64,000 nucleotides of DNA from Bacteroidota bacterium (GCA_023428755.1 JAEYWX010000025.1:62001-126000); one strand, 5' to 3'. Counted from the first letter of the stretch, positions 1-8,323 are shown. Program-made: numbers and translations. Notes: a model not told the origin generated them from the letters alone.

Positions 1-498
1 ATCACTGATCATTGTTCCGTTGCTGGTTGTTTTTAAACATTCATAAATGTCTGTTCCATCAGTTACCAAGCGGCCGGGCTTGTAAATGGTTGCTGCAACA
101 TGAGCTGCCGCCGACTTCGATAAATACAACCGGTTGATTGTGCCAGATGGAAGCACAGGTTCAGTAAAGGCGTTGTTTGAAAAATTTGACAGCCAGTTTG
201 TTTCTGTTTTAGCGGCTTTGTAATTTGAATGGGTAATGTTATCGAACATTCCATTTTCTGCCACGATGTAAAACACAAACCGAAGATCATCGGGCCATTG
301 TTTTACAGGCTCGCCTGCGCTATTTGTTTTCACAGCAACAATCAACTGATGGTCGAGCTGCTTCCACTTGATATCGTAATTACGAAATAGTTTTTCAGTT
401 GCTGCCGATGGTTTGATCAACAGGTTCTTTGCTTTTGCTTCACGATAATAATCATGCAGCATCTCTACCCTGAAAACTATTTTGTAACTGCTGTTCAT
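1..498 (-). CDS. Hypothetical protein next to the DUF4255 gene, partial (continues beyond the left edge)
   Basis: An open frame without stop covers 166 codons from the ATG at 498 to the window edge, beginning MNSSYKIVFRVEMLHDYY. Its ATG overlaps the stop of the DUF4255 gene in an ATGA, so the two are translationally coupled. No signal peptide or membrane segment is visible. The HDYY-type start (a beta strand, then His-Asp-aromatic) resembles hypothetical proteins I associate with Bacteroidota contractile injection loci, but I cannot name a family. The short frame at 63-290 on the same strand is a shadow of this gene. Confidence 0.7.
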   Translation of the reverse strand, partial: MNSSYKIVFRVEMLHDYYREAKAKNLLIKPSAATEKLFRNYDIKWKQLDHQLIVAVKTNSAGEPVKQWPDDLRFVFYIVAENGMFDNITHSNYKAAKTETNWLSNFSNNAFTEPVLPSGTINRLYLSKSAAAHVAATIYKPGRLVTDGTDIYECLKTTSNGTMISD

Positions 499-1097
499 AT
501 GACCGTTGGCATTTTGTCTTTTGTATTTGTTTCTATTTCCAGAATAATCCCACCACTATTCTGTACAAACCTGTCGTCAATTACTACCTGTCTTATTTTA
601 TACATGACTGATGGTAAATACTTTCCACCGAGACTTGCCCACAAATGATTCACCTGCTCGAAATTGAGTGTAACCAACTCACTGCTGATCTGCTGAACAG
701 GCTGCATGTTATCTGTAAATAAACCGGGACTGTTTTGTGCTGTGAAAATATTTTTATGCTGGAAGAACTGCATCACATAAGAGAGATACAATAATGCATC
801 ATCCGAATAATCACGGTTAACAGAAAACAACACATATAAATTCACAAGAACCGGAGGATTTTTATACTCCACTCCTGTTCCTGTAGGTGACGGAAAACTA
901 TTGGATGGATGTTTACTGATTCGATCCTCTTCAATATTTACTAACGACATTACGATCTTGGATGTAACTGCACTCAGTTCATCTGCTTTTGCAATATTGG
1001 CTGCCACCACGATTCCCGAAGGAGTTGCAGCGCCATTCCGAAGCATAATAAACCTGTTCAGCTCTTCTGTGAAGAACCGAAATACATGTTGTATCAA
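495..1097 (-). CDS. DUF4255 / Pvc16-like protein of a contractile injection system
   Basis: The 200-residue product has the DUF4255 (Pvc16 N-terminal) pattern: an N-terminal helix (VFRFFTEELNRFI), then a conserved block around residues 25-60 containing IVVAANIAKADE and SLVNIEEDR, then a beta-rich half with a PPVLVNLYVLFS strand and YLSYVMQFFQHKNIF. In this family the protein is the terminal cap or tail-completion subunit of extracellular contractile injection systems (Pvc16/Afp16 type) and also occurs in type VI subtype iii loci. It acts in the cytoplasm during particle assembly. It is the first gene of the minus-strand unit; sheath, tube and baseplate genes would be expected left of the window. 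No clear TAnnTTTG promoter was found directly upstream. Confidence 0.75.
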   Translation of the reverse strand: MIQHVFRFFTEELNRFIMLRNGAATPSGIVVAANIAKADELSAVTSKIVMSLVNIEEDRISKHPSNSFPSPTGTGVEYKNPPVLVNLYVLFSVNRDYSDDALLYLSYVMQFFQHKNIFTAQNSPGLFTDNMQPVQQISSELVTLNFEQVNHLWASLGGKYLPSVMYKIRQVVIDDRFVQNSGGIILEIETNTKDKMPTVI

Positions 1098-1516
1098 GTT
1101 TCAACATTTAAAAGTTAAAGACTCCTGTTTACAACGGATGTGGGTAATACTGTTTAGGTAGGGAAGATTAAATGAAGGTTTTGCAATGGGTGATTTCACT
1201 CACAGGTCATTCGAATGCTAATATTGAAAGTTTTTTATTCATTGTCAATACCGCAAAGAGGTATTTTTTTGGTTTCTATAAATCGATCCATAAAATAATG
1301 ATATTTCGATAGAGAGCATTTTACTGAAACACAATCCTGTATTCGTTTTCATTCGAATTAGATAGTTGATTAAATCTCTTTATTATTTAATTGTTAGATC
1401 AAAAAAAATATAAAAAAAGAATATTCTACAGGAAACTTTCGGACGAATTCAGTAAAATTACTAAAACAAAAGAACCACTGCAGCCCGATTCATATTCAAA
1501 CAAAAACACATCAAGT
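1098..1516. other. AT-rich intergenic region between divergent genes
   Basis: This roughly 420-base stretch separates the injection-system unit (minus) from the nitroreductase (plus). I see no RNA gene, clear terminator or exact TAnnTTTG promoter. A frame open from a TTG at 1391 could extend the nitroreductase by 42 Lys-rich residues, but that extension looks non-coding. Confidence 0.5.
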
Positions 1517-2194
1517 ATGACAAAACATTTTAACGGCTATCCATTTAATAGATATAGCAAAGTCACATTTCCTGAAGCGGAGATGAAAACAAAAACATTC
1601 TCCTTTTATCAATGGATGGATGAACGTAGAACATGCCGTGATTTTTCAGATAAACCTGTTTCAAAAGAAGTAATTGAAAATTTTCTTCTTACAGCATCAA
1701 CGGCTCCATCCGGTGCTCATAAACAACCCTGGACATTTTGCGTGGTTCGTGATGCACAACTAAAACAACAAATTCGCATTGCGGCTGAAGAAGAAGAGAA
1801 AGAAAGTTATGATGGAAGAATGAGTGAAGAATGGATGAAAGACCTCGCTCCACTCCAAACAACCTGGCAGAAACCTTTTCTTGAAACTGCTCCCTATTTA
1901 ATTATTGTTTTTAGCAGAAGCTATGAGTTTGAAGAGAACGGCCATAAACACCAGAATTATTATGTAAAAGAAAGTGTAGGAATTGCCTGTGGATTTTTAC
2001 TGGCAGCCATTCATAATGCAGGACTTGTAGCATTGACACATACCCCAAGCCCCATGAACTTTCTCAGCAAACTTCTCAACCGGTCAGAAAACGAACGGCC
2101 CTACCTGTTAGTTCCCGTTGGCTATGCTTCAGATGAATGCTGGGTTCCTTCTTTAAAAAGAAAAGAACTGAATGAAATTGCTGTGTGGTACTAA
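1517..2194 (+). CDS. Iodotyrosine deiodinase-like nitroreductase (FMN-dependent)
   Basis: I start at the ATG at 1517 (225 residues), because homology begins near there; the frame is open back to a TTG at 1391. The nitroreductase fold is evident: RRTCRDFSDKPV (FMN phosphate site), TASTAPSGAHKQPWTF, and a C-terminal LLVPVGYASDE. The order and spacing closely match iodotyrosine deiodinase: EEEEKESY places Glu four residues before Tyr, and a Lys (TTWQK) lies 21 residues after that Tyr. These are the Glu-Tyr-Lys triad that closes the active-site lid over the halotyrosine zwitterion in human IYD. Bacterial members, including one from the Bacteroidota genus Haliscomenobacter, are known to dehalogenate halotyrosines. 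The natural substrate here is unknown. The 3' end overlaps the convergent next gene by 4 bases. Confidence 0.85.
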   Translation: MTKHFNGYPFNRYSKVTFPEAEMKTKTFSFYQWMDERRTCRDFSDKPVSKEVIENFLLTASTAPSGAHKQPWTFCVVRDAQLKQQIRIAAEEEEKESYDGRMSEEWMKDLAPLQTTWQKPFLETAPYLIIVFSRSYEFEENGHKHQNYYVKESVGIACGFLLAAIHNAGLVALTHTPSPMNFLSKLLNRSENERPYLLVPVGYASDECWVPSLKRKELNEIAVWY

Positions 2195-2637
2195 AGGGCA
2201 ATCAACTCTTCCTGCAAACGTCCTTTTGCATCAAACATCAAAAGCTTTTTAGTAAGCATTGATTTTTGAACAATGATCCGGTATTCGTTTGCCTCAGCTC
2301 TTGGTTTGCTGATAATGATAGCATCTTTCAGCGTCCAGTCTTTGTACTTCGATTTTTTAAAATTCTCCTGCACCGTGAGCGGCAGTGAATCGATCACAAC
2401 CTTTTCTTCTGTACTCACCCATTCAGCCTTGGGTGTATAATTGGCCTTCAGTTTTTTCTCTCCCAGCGTAAATTGTACAGCATGGTTGTCAATTCCTCCG
2501 CTCCACTTTGCATCCGTCGCTGTGGGAAATTGTTTTTCGAATGTTTGTTTTACCAGTTCAGGCACCTGAAACAATTGTGCGTTTGAAGCAAGCGTTAATA
2601 CAAAAATAAAAGCGGAAAGAAATAAGAGATGTTTCAT
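2191..2637 (-). CDS. Secreted PepSY-like (BLIP-like) domain protein
   Basis: The start at 2637 (MKHLLFLSAFIFVLTLASNAQ) gives a clean signal peptide; the open frame extends 22 residues further upstream but lacks signal-peptide character there. The mature protein of about 125 residues reads PELVKQTFEKQFPTATDAKW and later KKLKANYTPKAEWVSTEEKV, the pattern of putative beta-lactamase-inhibitor-like PepSY-like proteins common in Bacteroidota, where a Phe-x-Phe/Phe-Pro-x-Ala-x-x-x-x-Trp repeat recurs. Exported to the periplasm or surface; molecular role not established. Confidence 0.75.
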   Translation of the reverse strand: MKHLLFLSAFIFVLTLASNAQLFQVPELVKQTFEKQFPTATDAKWSGGIDNHAVQFTLGEKKLKANYTPKAEWVSTEEKVVIDSLPLTVQENFKKSKYKDWTLKDAIIISKPRAEANEYRIIVQKSMLTKKLLMFDAKGRLQEELIAL

Positions 2638-2708
2638 ACTGAAGACGTTGTTGCTGCAAGATAAAACGCTTTGCGTTGAAAGATTGTTAAGGAGTAGTTG
2701 CAAAAAAA

Positions 2709-3377
2709 TCAGGATTCTTTTCCTGCCACCACCATTACAATTTCACCTTTGATAGATTTGGCAGCAAAGTGATCATGCACTTCTTTCAACGTACCACGTT
2801 TGTTTTCCTCAAATTTCTTCGTAAGCTCCCGGCTTACTGAACACAAACGATCTTCGCCAAAATACTGCATCAGATCAGCCAATGTTTTTACCAGGCGGTA
2901 AGGCGATTCATAAAAGATCATGGTACGTTCTTCTTCGGCCAGTTGTTTTAACGCCGTCATGCGTCCTTTCTTTTGGGGAAGAAATCCCTCGAACACAAAA
3001 CGGTTGGTAGGTAATCCGCTGTTGACAAGCGCCGGAACAAATGCTGTAGCTCCGGGCAGTGTTTCTACAGGCACCTCATTTTGCACGCATGCACGTACCA
3101 ATAAAAAAGCAGGATCGCTGATACCGGGTGTACCGGCATCAGTGATCAACGCCATCTTCTTGCCTTCTTTCAGCTGATCGATAATATGCTGCACAATTTT
3201 ATGTTCGTTGTGCTGGTGGTAGGGAGAGAGTGGCTTCTGAATATTGTAATGATTCAGTAACACCGAACTTGTGCGTGTATCTTCTGCAAGAATAACATCT
3301 ACCTCCTGCAATACTTCCAGTGCACGAAGTGTAATATCCTTGAGGTTACCGATGGGAGTTGGAACAAGAACAAGCAT
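2709..3377 (-). CDS. rsmI: 16S rRNA (cytidine(1402)-2'-O)-methyltransferase
   Basis: RsmI methylates the 2'-OH of C1402 in the decoding centre of 16S rRNA using S-adenosylmethionine. The 222-residue protein begins with LVLVPTPIGNLKDITLRAL, the family's N-terminal signature, followed by DVILAEDTRTS, ITDAGTPGISDP (SAM pocket) and LPGATAFVPALVNSGLP, with FYESPYR in the second half: a tetrapyrrole-methylase fold. It is shorter than the E. coli protein, lacking the C-terminal extension, as is common in this phylum. Repeat-rich sequence lies directly upstream. Confidence 0.95.
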   Translation of the reverse strand: MLVLVPTPIGNLKDITLRALEVLQEVDVILAEDTRTSSVLLNHYNIQKPLSPYHQHNEHKIVQHIIDQLKEGKKMALITDAGTPGISDPAFLLVRACVQNEVPVETLPGATAFVPALVNSGLPTNRFVFEGFLPQKKGRMTALKQLAEEERTMIFYESPYRLVKTLADLMQYFGEDRLCSVSRELTKKFEENKRGTLKEVHDHFAAKSIKGEIVMVVAGKES

Positions 3378-3502
3378 AATTTGAAAATTTGAAAATAAAC
3401 CAATTTGAAAATGAAAACCGAACCAGGTTCAATTTTCAAATTTTCAAATGCCGACGCTTACGGTCGGCATTGAGACATTTATCGTCTCAATCATCAAATT
3501 AA
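3378..3502. repeat. Repeat-rich intergenic spacer with two adjacent hairpins
   Basis: Direct and inverted TTTGAAAAT words lie at 3382-3450. Two back-to-back perfect hairpins follow: ATGCCGAC (3448-3455) pairs with the 8 bases ending at 3470, and TTGAGAC (3470-3476) pairs with GTCTCAA (3484-3490). No U-tract follows either stem, so they look more like palindromic intergenic repeats than simple terminators. Confidence 0.6.
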
Positions 3503-3748
3503 TTAATTAACGGAGATTTCGTATTGCTCCATTACCGGGTTGGCAAGGAGTTTTTTAGCAGCTTCTTCGGCAATCGCTTTTGCTTCATCTGCTGTAGCCG
3601 CATCGATCTGCATGCTGATATTTTTTCCAATGCGTACATCAGCTACACCCTGTAAACCCAAATTGCTTAATCCACCCATTACGGCTTTTCCCTGTGGGTC
3701 TAATAAATCTTTCAGTGGCATTACTTTTACCTGAACTGTGTACGTCAT
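3503..3748 (-). CDS. purS: Phosphoribosylformylglycinamidine synthase subunit PurS
   Basis: The 81-residue product fits PurS throughout: YTVQVKVMPLKDLLDPQGKAV at the start, VRIGKNISMQID in the middle, and a KLLANPVMEQYEI C-terminus. PurS is the small beta-alpha-beta-beta-alpha-beta subunit that bridges PurL and PurQ in the fourth step of purine synthesis, channelling ammonia. purL and purQ are not in this window. It lies 15 bases downstream of pssA on the same strand. Confidence 0.93.
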   Translation of the reverse strand: MTYTVQVKVMPLKDLLDPQGKAVMGGLSNLGLQGVADVRIGKNISMQIDAATADEAKAIAEEAAKKLLANPVMEQYEISVN

Positions 3749-3763
3749 TGTAGTATTATTAAA

Positions 3764-4525
3764 TTATGAGATTTGTTTACGAAGCAGCAAAGATAAAACA
3801 ACGTAGGTTAAATAAATGAGCGGAATAGCTGCCCACTGAAAAACAACAGCCAAAACAATTGCCACTACGGCCAGTATAATCTTGGGCTGATTCGCTTTTA
3901 CGCTGTAATCTTTGAATTTGAGACTCATAATGGGAAGGTCTGACACCATCAGGTAGCTGATGAGGATTGTGATACCATATAATACCCATCGGTTGATTAC
4001 CACCGAAGCCATACCCCACGTATCATACCAAACTACTAATGGCAATGCTGCCACCACAAAACCTGTAATGGGTGTTGGCACGCCCCGAAACGAGATGCTT
4101 TGGCGCTCATCGATATTAAATTTCGCCAATCGCCACGCAGCACAGCAGGCGATGAGCAATGCAGGCAATAAAAGCAAGATTGATGTATCAAGTGCTGTTT
4201 CTTCTTTCAGATAACTCAGTCGTAACAGTTGGTACATGATCATAGCCGGAGCAACACCAAACGTAACCACATCACTCAGCGAGTCGAGTTGTTTGCCCAT
4301 TTCAGACGATGCTTTCATTAAACGAGCCAAAAAGCCATCCAGAAAATCGACCAGCCCCGCTGCAAAAATGAAAAACGAAGCATACATGATCTTCTCCGGC
4401 AGGTTGATAATGAGATTGCCCTGATCAATTGTGGTAATAGCTTCACCCGGCTGCAGAATCAAAATAATTGCAATGCAACCAAATACAAGGTTGAGTAATG
4501 TGAAAAGATTGGGAATTTGTTTCAT
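3764..4525 (-). CDS. pssA: CDP-diacylglycerol-serine O-phosphatidyltransferase
   Basis: This integral membrane enzyme condenses CDP-diacylglycerol with serine to give phosphatidylserine, the precursor of phosphatidylethanolamine. The CDP-alcohol phosphotransferase motif is complete (DG..AR........G...D...D, starting at DGFLAR near residue 62). The first segment, IPNLFTLLNLVFGCIAI, is the usual opening, and about six to eight hydrophobic segments follow. I prefer the start MKQIPN at 4525; an in-frame MTI lies 9 bases upstream. A four-helix-bundle cassette with its repeats sits directly upstream. Confidence 0.93.
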   Translation of the reverse strand: MKQIPNLFTLLNLVFGCIAIILILQPGEAITTIDQGNLIINLPEKIMYASFFIFAAGLVDFLDGFLARLMKASSEMGKQLDSLSDVVTFGVAPAMIMYQLLRLSYLKEETALDTSILLLLPALLIACCAAWRLAKFNIDERQSISFRGVPTPITGFVVAALPLVVWYDTWGMASVVINRWVLYGITILISYLMVSDLPIMSLKFKDYSVKANQPKIILAVVAIVLAVVFQWAAIPLIYLTYVVLSLLLRKQIS

Positions 4526-4529
4526 AATA

Positions 4530-4652
4530 GTCAACAGTCGATGGTCGACAGACCACAGACGATCGTTTTAGTTTTAATCGTTTAATGAATTATATAGTCC
4601 ACGGTCGATGGTCCATAGACCATAGACGGGCGTTTTAGTTTTAATCGTTTAA
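4530..4652. repeat. Direct repeat pair, left flank of the four-helix-bundle gene
   Basis: Two 51-base copies (4535-4585 and 4602-4652) match at 45 of 51 positions. The second copy contains the last codons and stop of the four-helix-bundle gene, so the first is a duplicate of that 3' end. The word GTCAACAGTCGATGGTCG at 4530-4547 recurs as its exact reverse complement at 5077-5094, on the other side of the gene. Confidence 0.85.
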
Positions 4653-4997
4653 AGAGTTTATGAGTGCTTGAATCATTTTTACTAAGGTTTCTACCTGTTC
4701 ATACAGTTTCGCAAACAGATCGTCAGTTATATATGCTCGTCGCTTTGCCAGATACAAACACCCTACGACTTCCAACGCTGATCGGTTTGCAATGGAAAGA
4801 AACCGCTTAAACTCTGCATTCGATAAACCGGTTGAGCCTTCTACTATATTCAATGATACCGAATTGCCCGCCCTCCTCATTTGACTGGATAAGGAATACA
4901 GCTCATAAGCTGGAAAACTCCTGACCAACAAATCAATTTCATCAGTCAGCTCCAATGAAGAATGCCAAACCTTCAGATTCTCAAATTTAAATGCCAT
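4641..4997 (-). CDS. Four-helix bundle protein (S23 / 23S rRNA intervening-sequence protein family, Avd-like)
   Basis: The 118-residue, almost entirely helical product shows the family pattern: FENLKVWHSSLELTDEI at the start, LSSQMRRAGNSVSLNIVEGS in the centre and a long amphipathic final helix (LYEQVETLVKMIQALINS). This family (TIGR02436) covers proteins first found in 23S rRNA intervening sequences and relatives of the Avd accessory protein of diversity-generating retroelements; most stand-alone members have no known function. It is flanked on both sides by inverted copies of one repeat, and its 3' end is duplicated next to it, which suggests a mobile cassette (inference). Confidence 0.88.
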   Translation of the reverse strand: MAFKFENLKVWHSSLELTDEIDLLVRSFPAYELYSLSSQMRRAGNSVSLNIVEGSTGLSNAEFKRFLSIANRSALEVVGCLYLAKRRAYITDDLFAKLYEQVETLVKMIQALINSLND

Positions 4998-5023
4998 ATA
5001 TAATCAACGACTTAAAAATGTCA

Positions 5024-5107
5024 ACCTCTGCTGTCGTCCATCGACTGTTGACTATCGACTTCTTCACCTCTGCTATCGACCATCGACTGTTGACTGTAGA
5101 CTTCCTC
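5024..5107. repeat. Tandem 42-base repeat, right flank of the four-helix-bundle gene
   Basis: Two consecutive 42-base units (5024-5065, 5066-5107) match at about 37 positions and share CCATCGACTGTTGACT. The second unit contains CGACCATCGACTGTTGAC (5077-5094), the exact inverse of 4530-4547. It runs up to the stop codon of pepP. Confidence 0.85.
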
Positions 5108-6395
5108 ACTTCTTCATCAATGCTTCAATATCTTCTACTGTAATCGGAATGTTCTGCATCAGGTCTTTATTGCCATTACGTGTGATCCAGAAATTATTTT
5201 CAATACGTACGCCCATCTGTTCTTCTTCAATATAAATACCGGGTTCAATCGTAAATACCATGCCTGCTTTTACCGGTTCGGTTTTGGTACCAAGATCGTG
5301 TACGTCAATTCCAAGATGATGCGAAATACCATGGTAGAGATATTTGCGGTACGCTCTGTTGTCTGCATCTTCATTCTTTACATCGCTCTTTTTCAACAAG
5401 CCGATCTTTAAGAATTGCTGGGTTGCTTCCTCTCCCACTTTATTGGTATAATCAACAATAGTGATACCCGGCTTCAAAATACTTTTTGCATAATTGTGTA
5501 AATGCAAACAGGCATTGTACACTGTTTTTTGCCGGCGTGTAAACTTTCCATTTACCGGAACGGTACGTGTAAGATCGGCACAGTAGCCACCATACTCCGC
5601 ACCAAAGTCCATCAGGATCAATTCGCCATCCTTACATTCCTGGTTGTTACTTACATAATGCAATGTTCTTGCTCTGTCGCCACTGGCAATAATGCTTCCG
5701 TATGCAGGACCGGTTGAACCTTGCGATAAAAACGAATGATAAATTTCTGCTTCAATTTCATTTTCCAGTACACCGGGTTTTATAAACTTGAGTAATCTGC
5801 GAAACGTAGCATCTGTTATATCCATTGCTTTTTGCATCAGTTCCACTTCTTCAGCTGTTTTTATTGCACGCAGATCTCTCATAATTTTTGCAGCACGTTG
5901 AAAACTATGCAAAGGATACTTTGCTTTCATTTCATCAATGAAGCGATAATCACGGCTACGGATAGGCGAAGCTTTGCGGTCGTTTTCGTTACTGCTTAAA
6001 TAAATATGATCGGCCAAATGCACCCATGCCTGCAATAGTCCTTCAATACTGTCTAACCACACAATGGTTTGAATACCGGAAATTTCTCTTGCTTCATTTG
6101 CACGTAAGCGTTTGCCATCCCACTTTTCTTTCAATTCGTTCGGACGAACAAGCACCAGCACTTCCCTGTATTTTGGATCGGGATTATCGGGAAACAAAAT
6201 CACCATGCTATCTTCCTGCATAATGCCGGTTAGCCAAAACAGGTCACTGTTTTGTTTGTAGGCATGTAAGGCATCGCCATTCATGGGCCACTCATCGTTG
6301 CTCACAAATAGGGCAATTGAATTTGCCTGCATGGCTTTGATAAAACGTTCCCGGTTTTTGGTGAACAAGGCGGGCTTAACGGGTTGAAATTTCAT
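5106..6395 (-). CDS. pepP: Xaa-Pro aminopeptidase (M24B)
   Basis: The 429-residue metallopeptidase removes N-terminal residues preceding proline in the cytoplasm. An N-terminal creatinase-like domain (about residues 1-165, with NSDLFWLTGIMQEDS) precedes the pita-bread catalytic domain. Visible metal ligands are the two Asp in LMDFGAEYGGYCADLTR, the His in HGISHHLGIDVHD, and the Glu in FTIEPGIYIEEEQMG and VRIENNFWIT. Length is normal for the family. The four-helix-bundle repeat array begins right after its stop. Confidence 0.95.
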   Translation of the reverse strand: MKFQPVKPALFTKNRERFIKAMQANSIALFVSNDEWPMNGDALHAYKQNSDLFWLTGIMQEDSMVILFPDNPDPKYREVLVLVRPNELKEKWDGKRLRANEAREISGIQTIVWLDSIEGLLQAWVHLADHIYLSSNENDRKASPIRSRDYRFIDEMKAKYPLHSFQRAAKIMRDLRAIKTAEEVELMQKAMDITDATFRRLLKFIKPGVLENEIEAEIYHSFLSQGSTGPAYGSIIASGDRARTLHYVSNNQECKDGELILMDFGAEYGGYCADLTRTVPVNGKFTRRQKTVYNACLHLHNYAKSILKPGITIVDYTNKVGEEATQQFLKIGLLKKSDVKNEDADNRAYRKYLYHGISHHLGIDVHDLGTKTEPVKAGMVFTIEPGIYIEEEQMGVRIENNFWITRNGNKDLMQNIPITVEDIEALMKK

Positions 6396-6686
6396 ATAAC
6401 AAGTATTAAAGCTGCAAAATAAGCCAATGCAGGTGGCTTCCCAATTCTGCTATCAAATAATCCACAGAAAGTGAAAAACTAACATCTGTTTGCAGAAAAT
6501 TTCTAAAGCATCTATTTCCGGTTACAATAATTTCAATAAACAGCAGATTATAGAACTAATTTTTGAATCATATCTAACAAATAGAACAAATAGCAGAAAT
6601 TTTTCTAAACGCAATCGTTTGCTGAATTTCTCCAGTTCTTGTGAAGCCTTTACATTTGGCGGAGTTAAAATAATTCAACGATTGCC
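6396..6686. other. Divergent intergenic region pepP / pckA
   Basis: About 290 AT-rich bases separate the two divergent starts. The one supported element is the pckA -7 box listed separately. A plus frame at 6490-6726 overlaps the pckA start and has no coding character. Confidence 0.5.
6651..6658 (+). promoter_or_regulatory. Bacteroidota-type -7 element for pckA
   Basis: TACATTTG matches the TAnnTTTG consensus exactly and lies 28 bases before the pckA ATG. No TTG is seen at the usual 18-20 base distance upstream, so only the -7 box is supported. Confidence 0.5.
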
Positions 6687-8291
6687 ATGTCTATCCCAAG
6701 TGTATTTTTCCCTGAGCAGAAATTGATCAAGCTCGGTTTAAAACTGTCGGCCAATATCCATTACCAGTTGAGTGCCGGGGAATTGTGTGAACAAACCATC
6801 AACCGCCGACAGGGGGTATATAATAACACAGGCGCACTTTGTATTAACACAGGTGAGTTTACAGGACGTTCTCCAAAAGATAAGTTTATTGTATTGGATG
6901 AAATGACCAAAGACACCGTACACTGGAACGATTTCAATCAGCCGATCGATGAGCGTTACTTCCACATGCTCTATAAAAAAATGATGGACCATCTTGGTAC
7001 CAAAGAAGAAATTTGGGTGAGAGATGCGTATGCTTGTGCTGATCCTGCGTATCGTTTAAACATTCGTGTGGTAAACGAAAATGCATGGAGCAATTTGTTT
7101 GCACATAATTTATTTCTTCGTCCAACAGAAGAAGAGCTTGAGAACTTTGAACCCGATTGGCATATTATACAAGCGCCCGGTTTTTTTGCAAACCCCGAAA
7201 CGGATGGTGTACGTAGCAAGAATTTTGCATTGGTAAGTTTTACACACAAAATGATCTTGATTGGCGGCAGCGGTTACACCGGTGAAATGAAGAAAGGCAT
7301 TTTTACAGTATTAAACTACCTGTTACCACAACAGAAAAATGTATTGAGCATGCACTGCAGTGCCAATATGGGAACAGATGGTGATGTAGCTGTGTTCTTT
7401 GGATTGAGCGGCACCGGAAAAACAACATTGAGTGCAGACCCCAACCGCAAACTGATTGGTGATGATGAGCATGGCTGGGACGAAGATTCGGTCTTCAATT
7501 TCGAAGGTGGTTGTTATGCCAAATGCATTGATCTTACAGCAGAGAAAGAACCCGAAATTTTTCATGCGATTCGCCCGGGTGCATTGGTAGAAAATATTCA
7601 GTTTTTTGAAGGAACCAATGAAATTGATTTCAGCAATAAAACAATTACTGAAAACACAAGAGTAAGTTATCCTTTGCATTATATCAGCAACGCATTGCAA
7701 CCGGCGCTTGGCGGATTACCAAAAAATATTTTCTTTTTAACCTGCGATGCCACAGGTGTATTGCCTCCCATTTCAAAACTTACAGAAGGCCAGGCCATGT
7801 ATCAGTTCATTAGCGGTTATACTGCGAAAGTAGCAGGTACTGAAGCGGGTGTTACAGAACCAAAATCAACCTTCAGTGCTTGTTTTGGAGCACCGTTTCT
7901 TCCTTTGCATCCAGCAAAATATGCAGAGATGCTGGGTTGTAAGATGACTGAAAACAAAGTAAATGTGTGGCTGGTAAATACAGGATGGACAGGTGGCAGT
8001 TACGGAGTTGGTAACCGTATTAAATTATCGTACACAAGAGCGTTGATCAGCGCTGCATTGAATGGTGAATTGAATGAAGTGGAGTATGAAAATATGCCTG
8101 TGTTTAATCTTGCCATACCAACCAGCTGCAGTGGAATTCCCGATGAATTATTGAATCCCCGAAATACATGGGCAGACAAAGCAGCGTACGATGAAAAAGC
8201 GAAGTCTTTGGCTGAACAGTTTCTAACGAATTTCAAAAAGTATGCTTCCGGCAGCGGTGAAGAAATTTTAGCCGCAGCGCCGCAAGTGTAA
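6687..8291 (+). CDS. pckA: Phosphoenolpyruvate carboxykinase (ATP)
   Basis: This gluconeogenic enzyme decarboxylates and phosphorylates oxaloacetate to phosphoenolpyruvate with ATP. The 534 residues match the ATP-dependent class: TGRSPKDKF near residue 59 (substrate Arg), FFGLSGTGKTTLSADP near 237 (P-loop), LIGDDEHGW (metal-binding Asp pair) directly after, and later NTGWTGGSYGVG. The start at 6687 gives a normal N-terminus for the family. It stands alone between a divergent pepP and a convergent gene, with its own promoter and terminator. Confidence 0.96.
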   Translation: MSIPSVFFPEQKLIKLGLKLSANIHYQLSAGELCEQTINRRQGVYNNTGALCINTGEFTGRSPKDKFIVLDEMTKDTVHWNDFNQPIDERYFHMLYKKMMDHLGTKEEIWVRDAYACADPAYRLNIRVVNENAWSNLFAHNLFLRPTEEELENFEPDWHIIQAPGFFANPETDGVRSKNFALVSFTHKMILIGGSGYTGEMKKGIFTVLNYLLPQQKNVLSMHCSANMGTDGDVAVFFGLSGTGKTTLSADPNRKLIGDDEHGWDEDSVFNFEGGCYAKCIDLTAEKEPEIFHAIRPGALVENIQFFEGTNEIDFSNKTITENTRVSYPLHYISNALQPALGGLPKNIFFLTCDATGVLPPISKLTEGQAMYQFISGYTAKVAGTEAGVTEPKSTFSACFGAPFLPLHPAKYAEMLGCKMTENKVNVWLVNTGWTGGSYGVGNRIKLSYTRALISAALNGELNEVEYENMPVFNLAIPTSCSGIPDELLNPRNTWADKAAYDEKAKSLAEQFLTNFKKYASGSGEEILAAAPQV

Positions 8292-8323
8292 GTGGTCGTA
8301 ATCGATTGTTTGCTAAGAACAGA

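Noticed and set aside
63..290. 75-residue minus ORF
   Set aside because: It lies in another frame of the edge-truncated gene at 1-498, which is open for 166 codons and coupled to the DUF4255 gene.
1391..1516. TTG-started N-terminal extension of the nitroreductase
   Set aside because: The extension is Lys/Ser-rich low-complexity sequence outside the family's homology; the ATG at 1517 fits better.
4530..5107. CRISPR array
   Set aside because: Only two units per side, no spacers of uniform length, no cas genes; better explained as flanking repeats of the four-helix-bundle gene.
6490..6726. 78-residue plus ORF before pckA
   Set aside because: It overlaps the pckA start and promoter, and its composition is AT-driven with no domain character.
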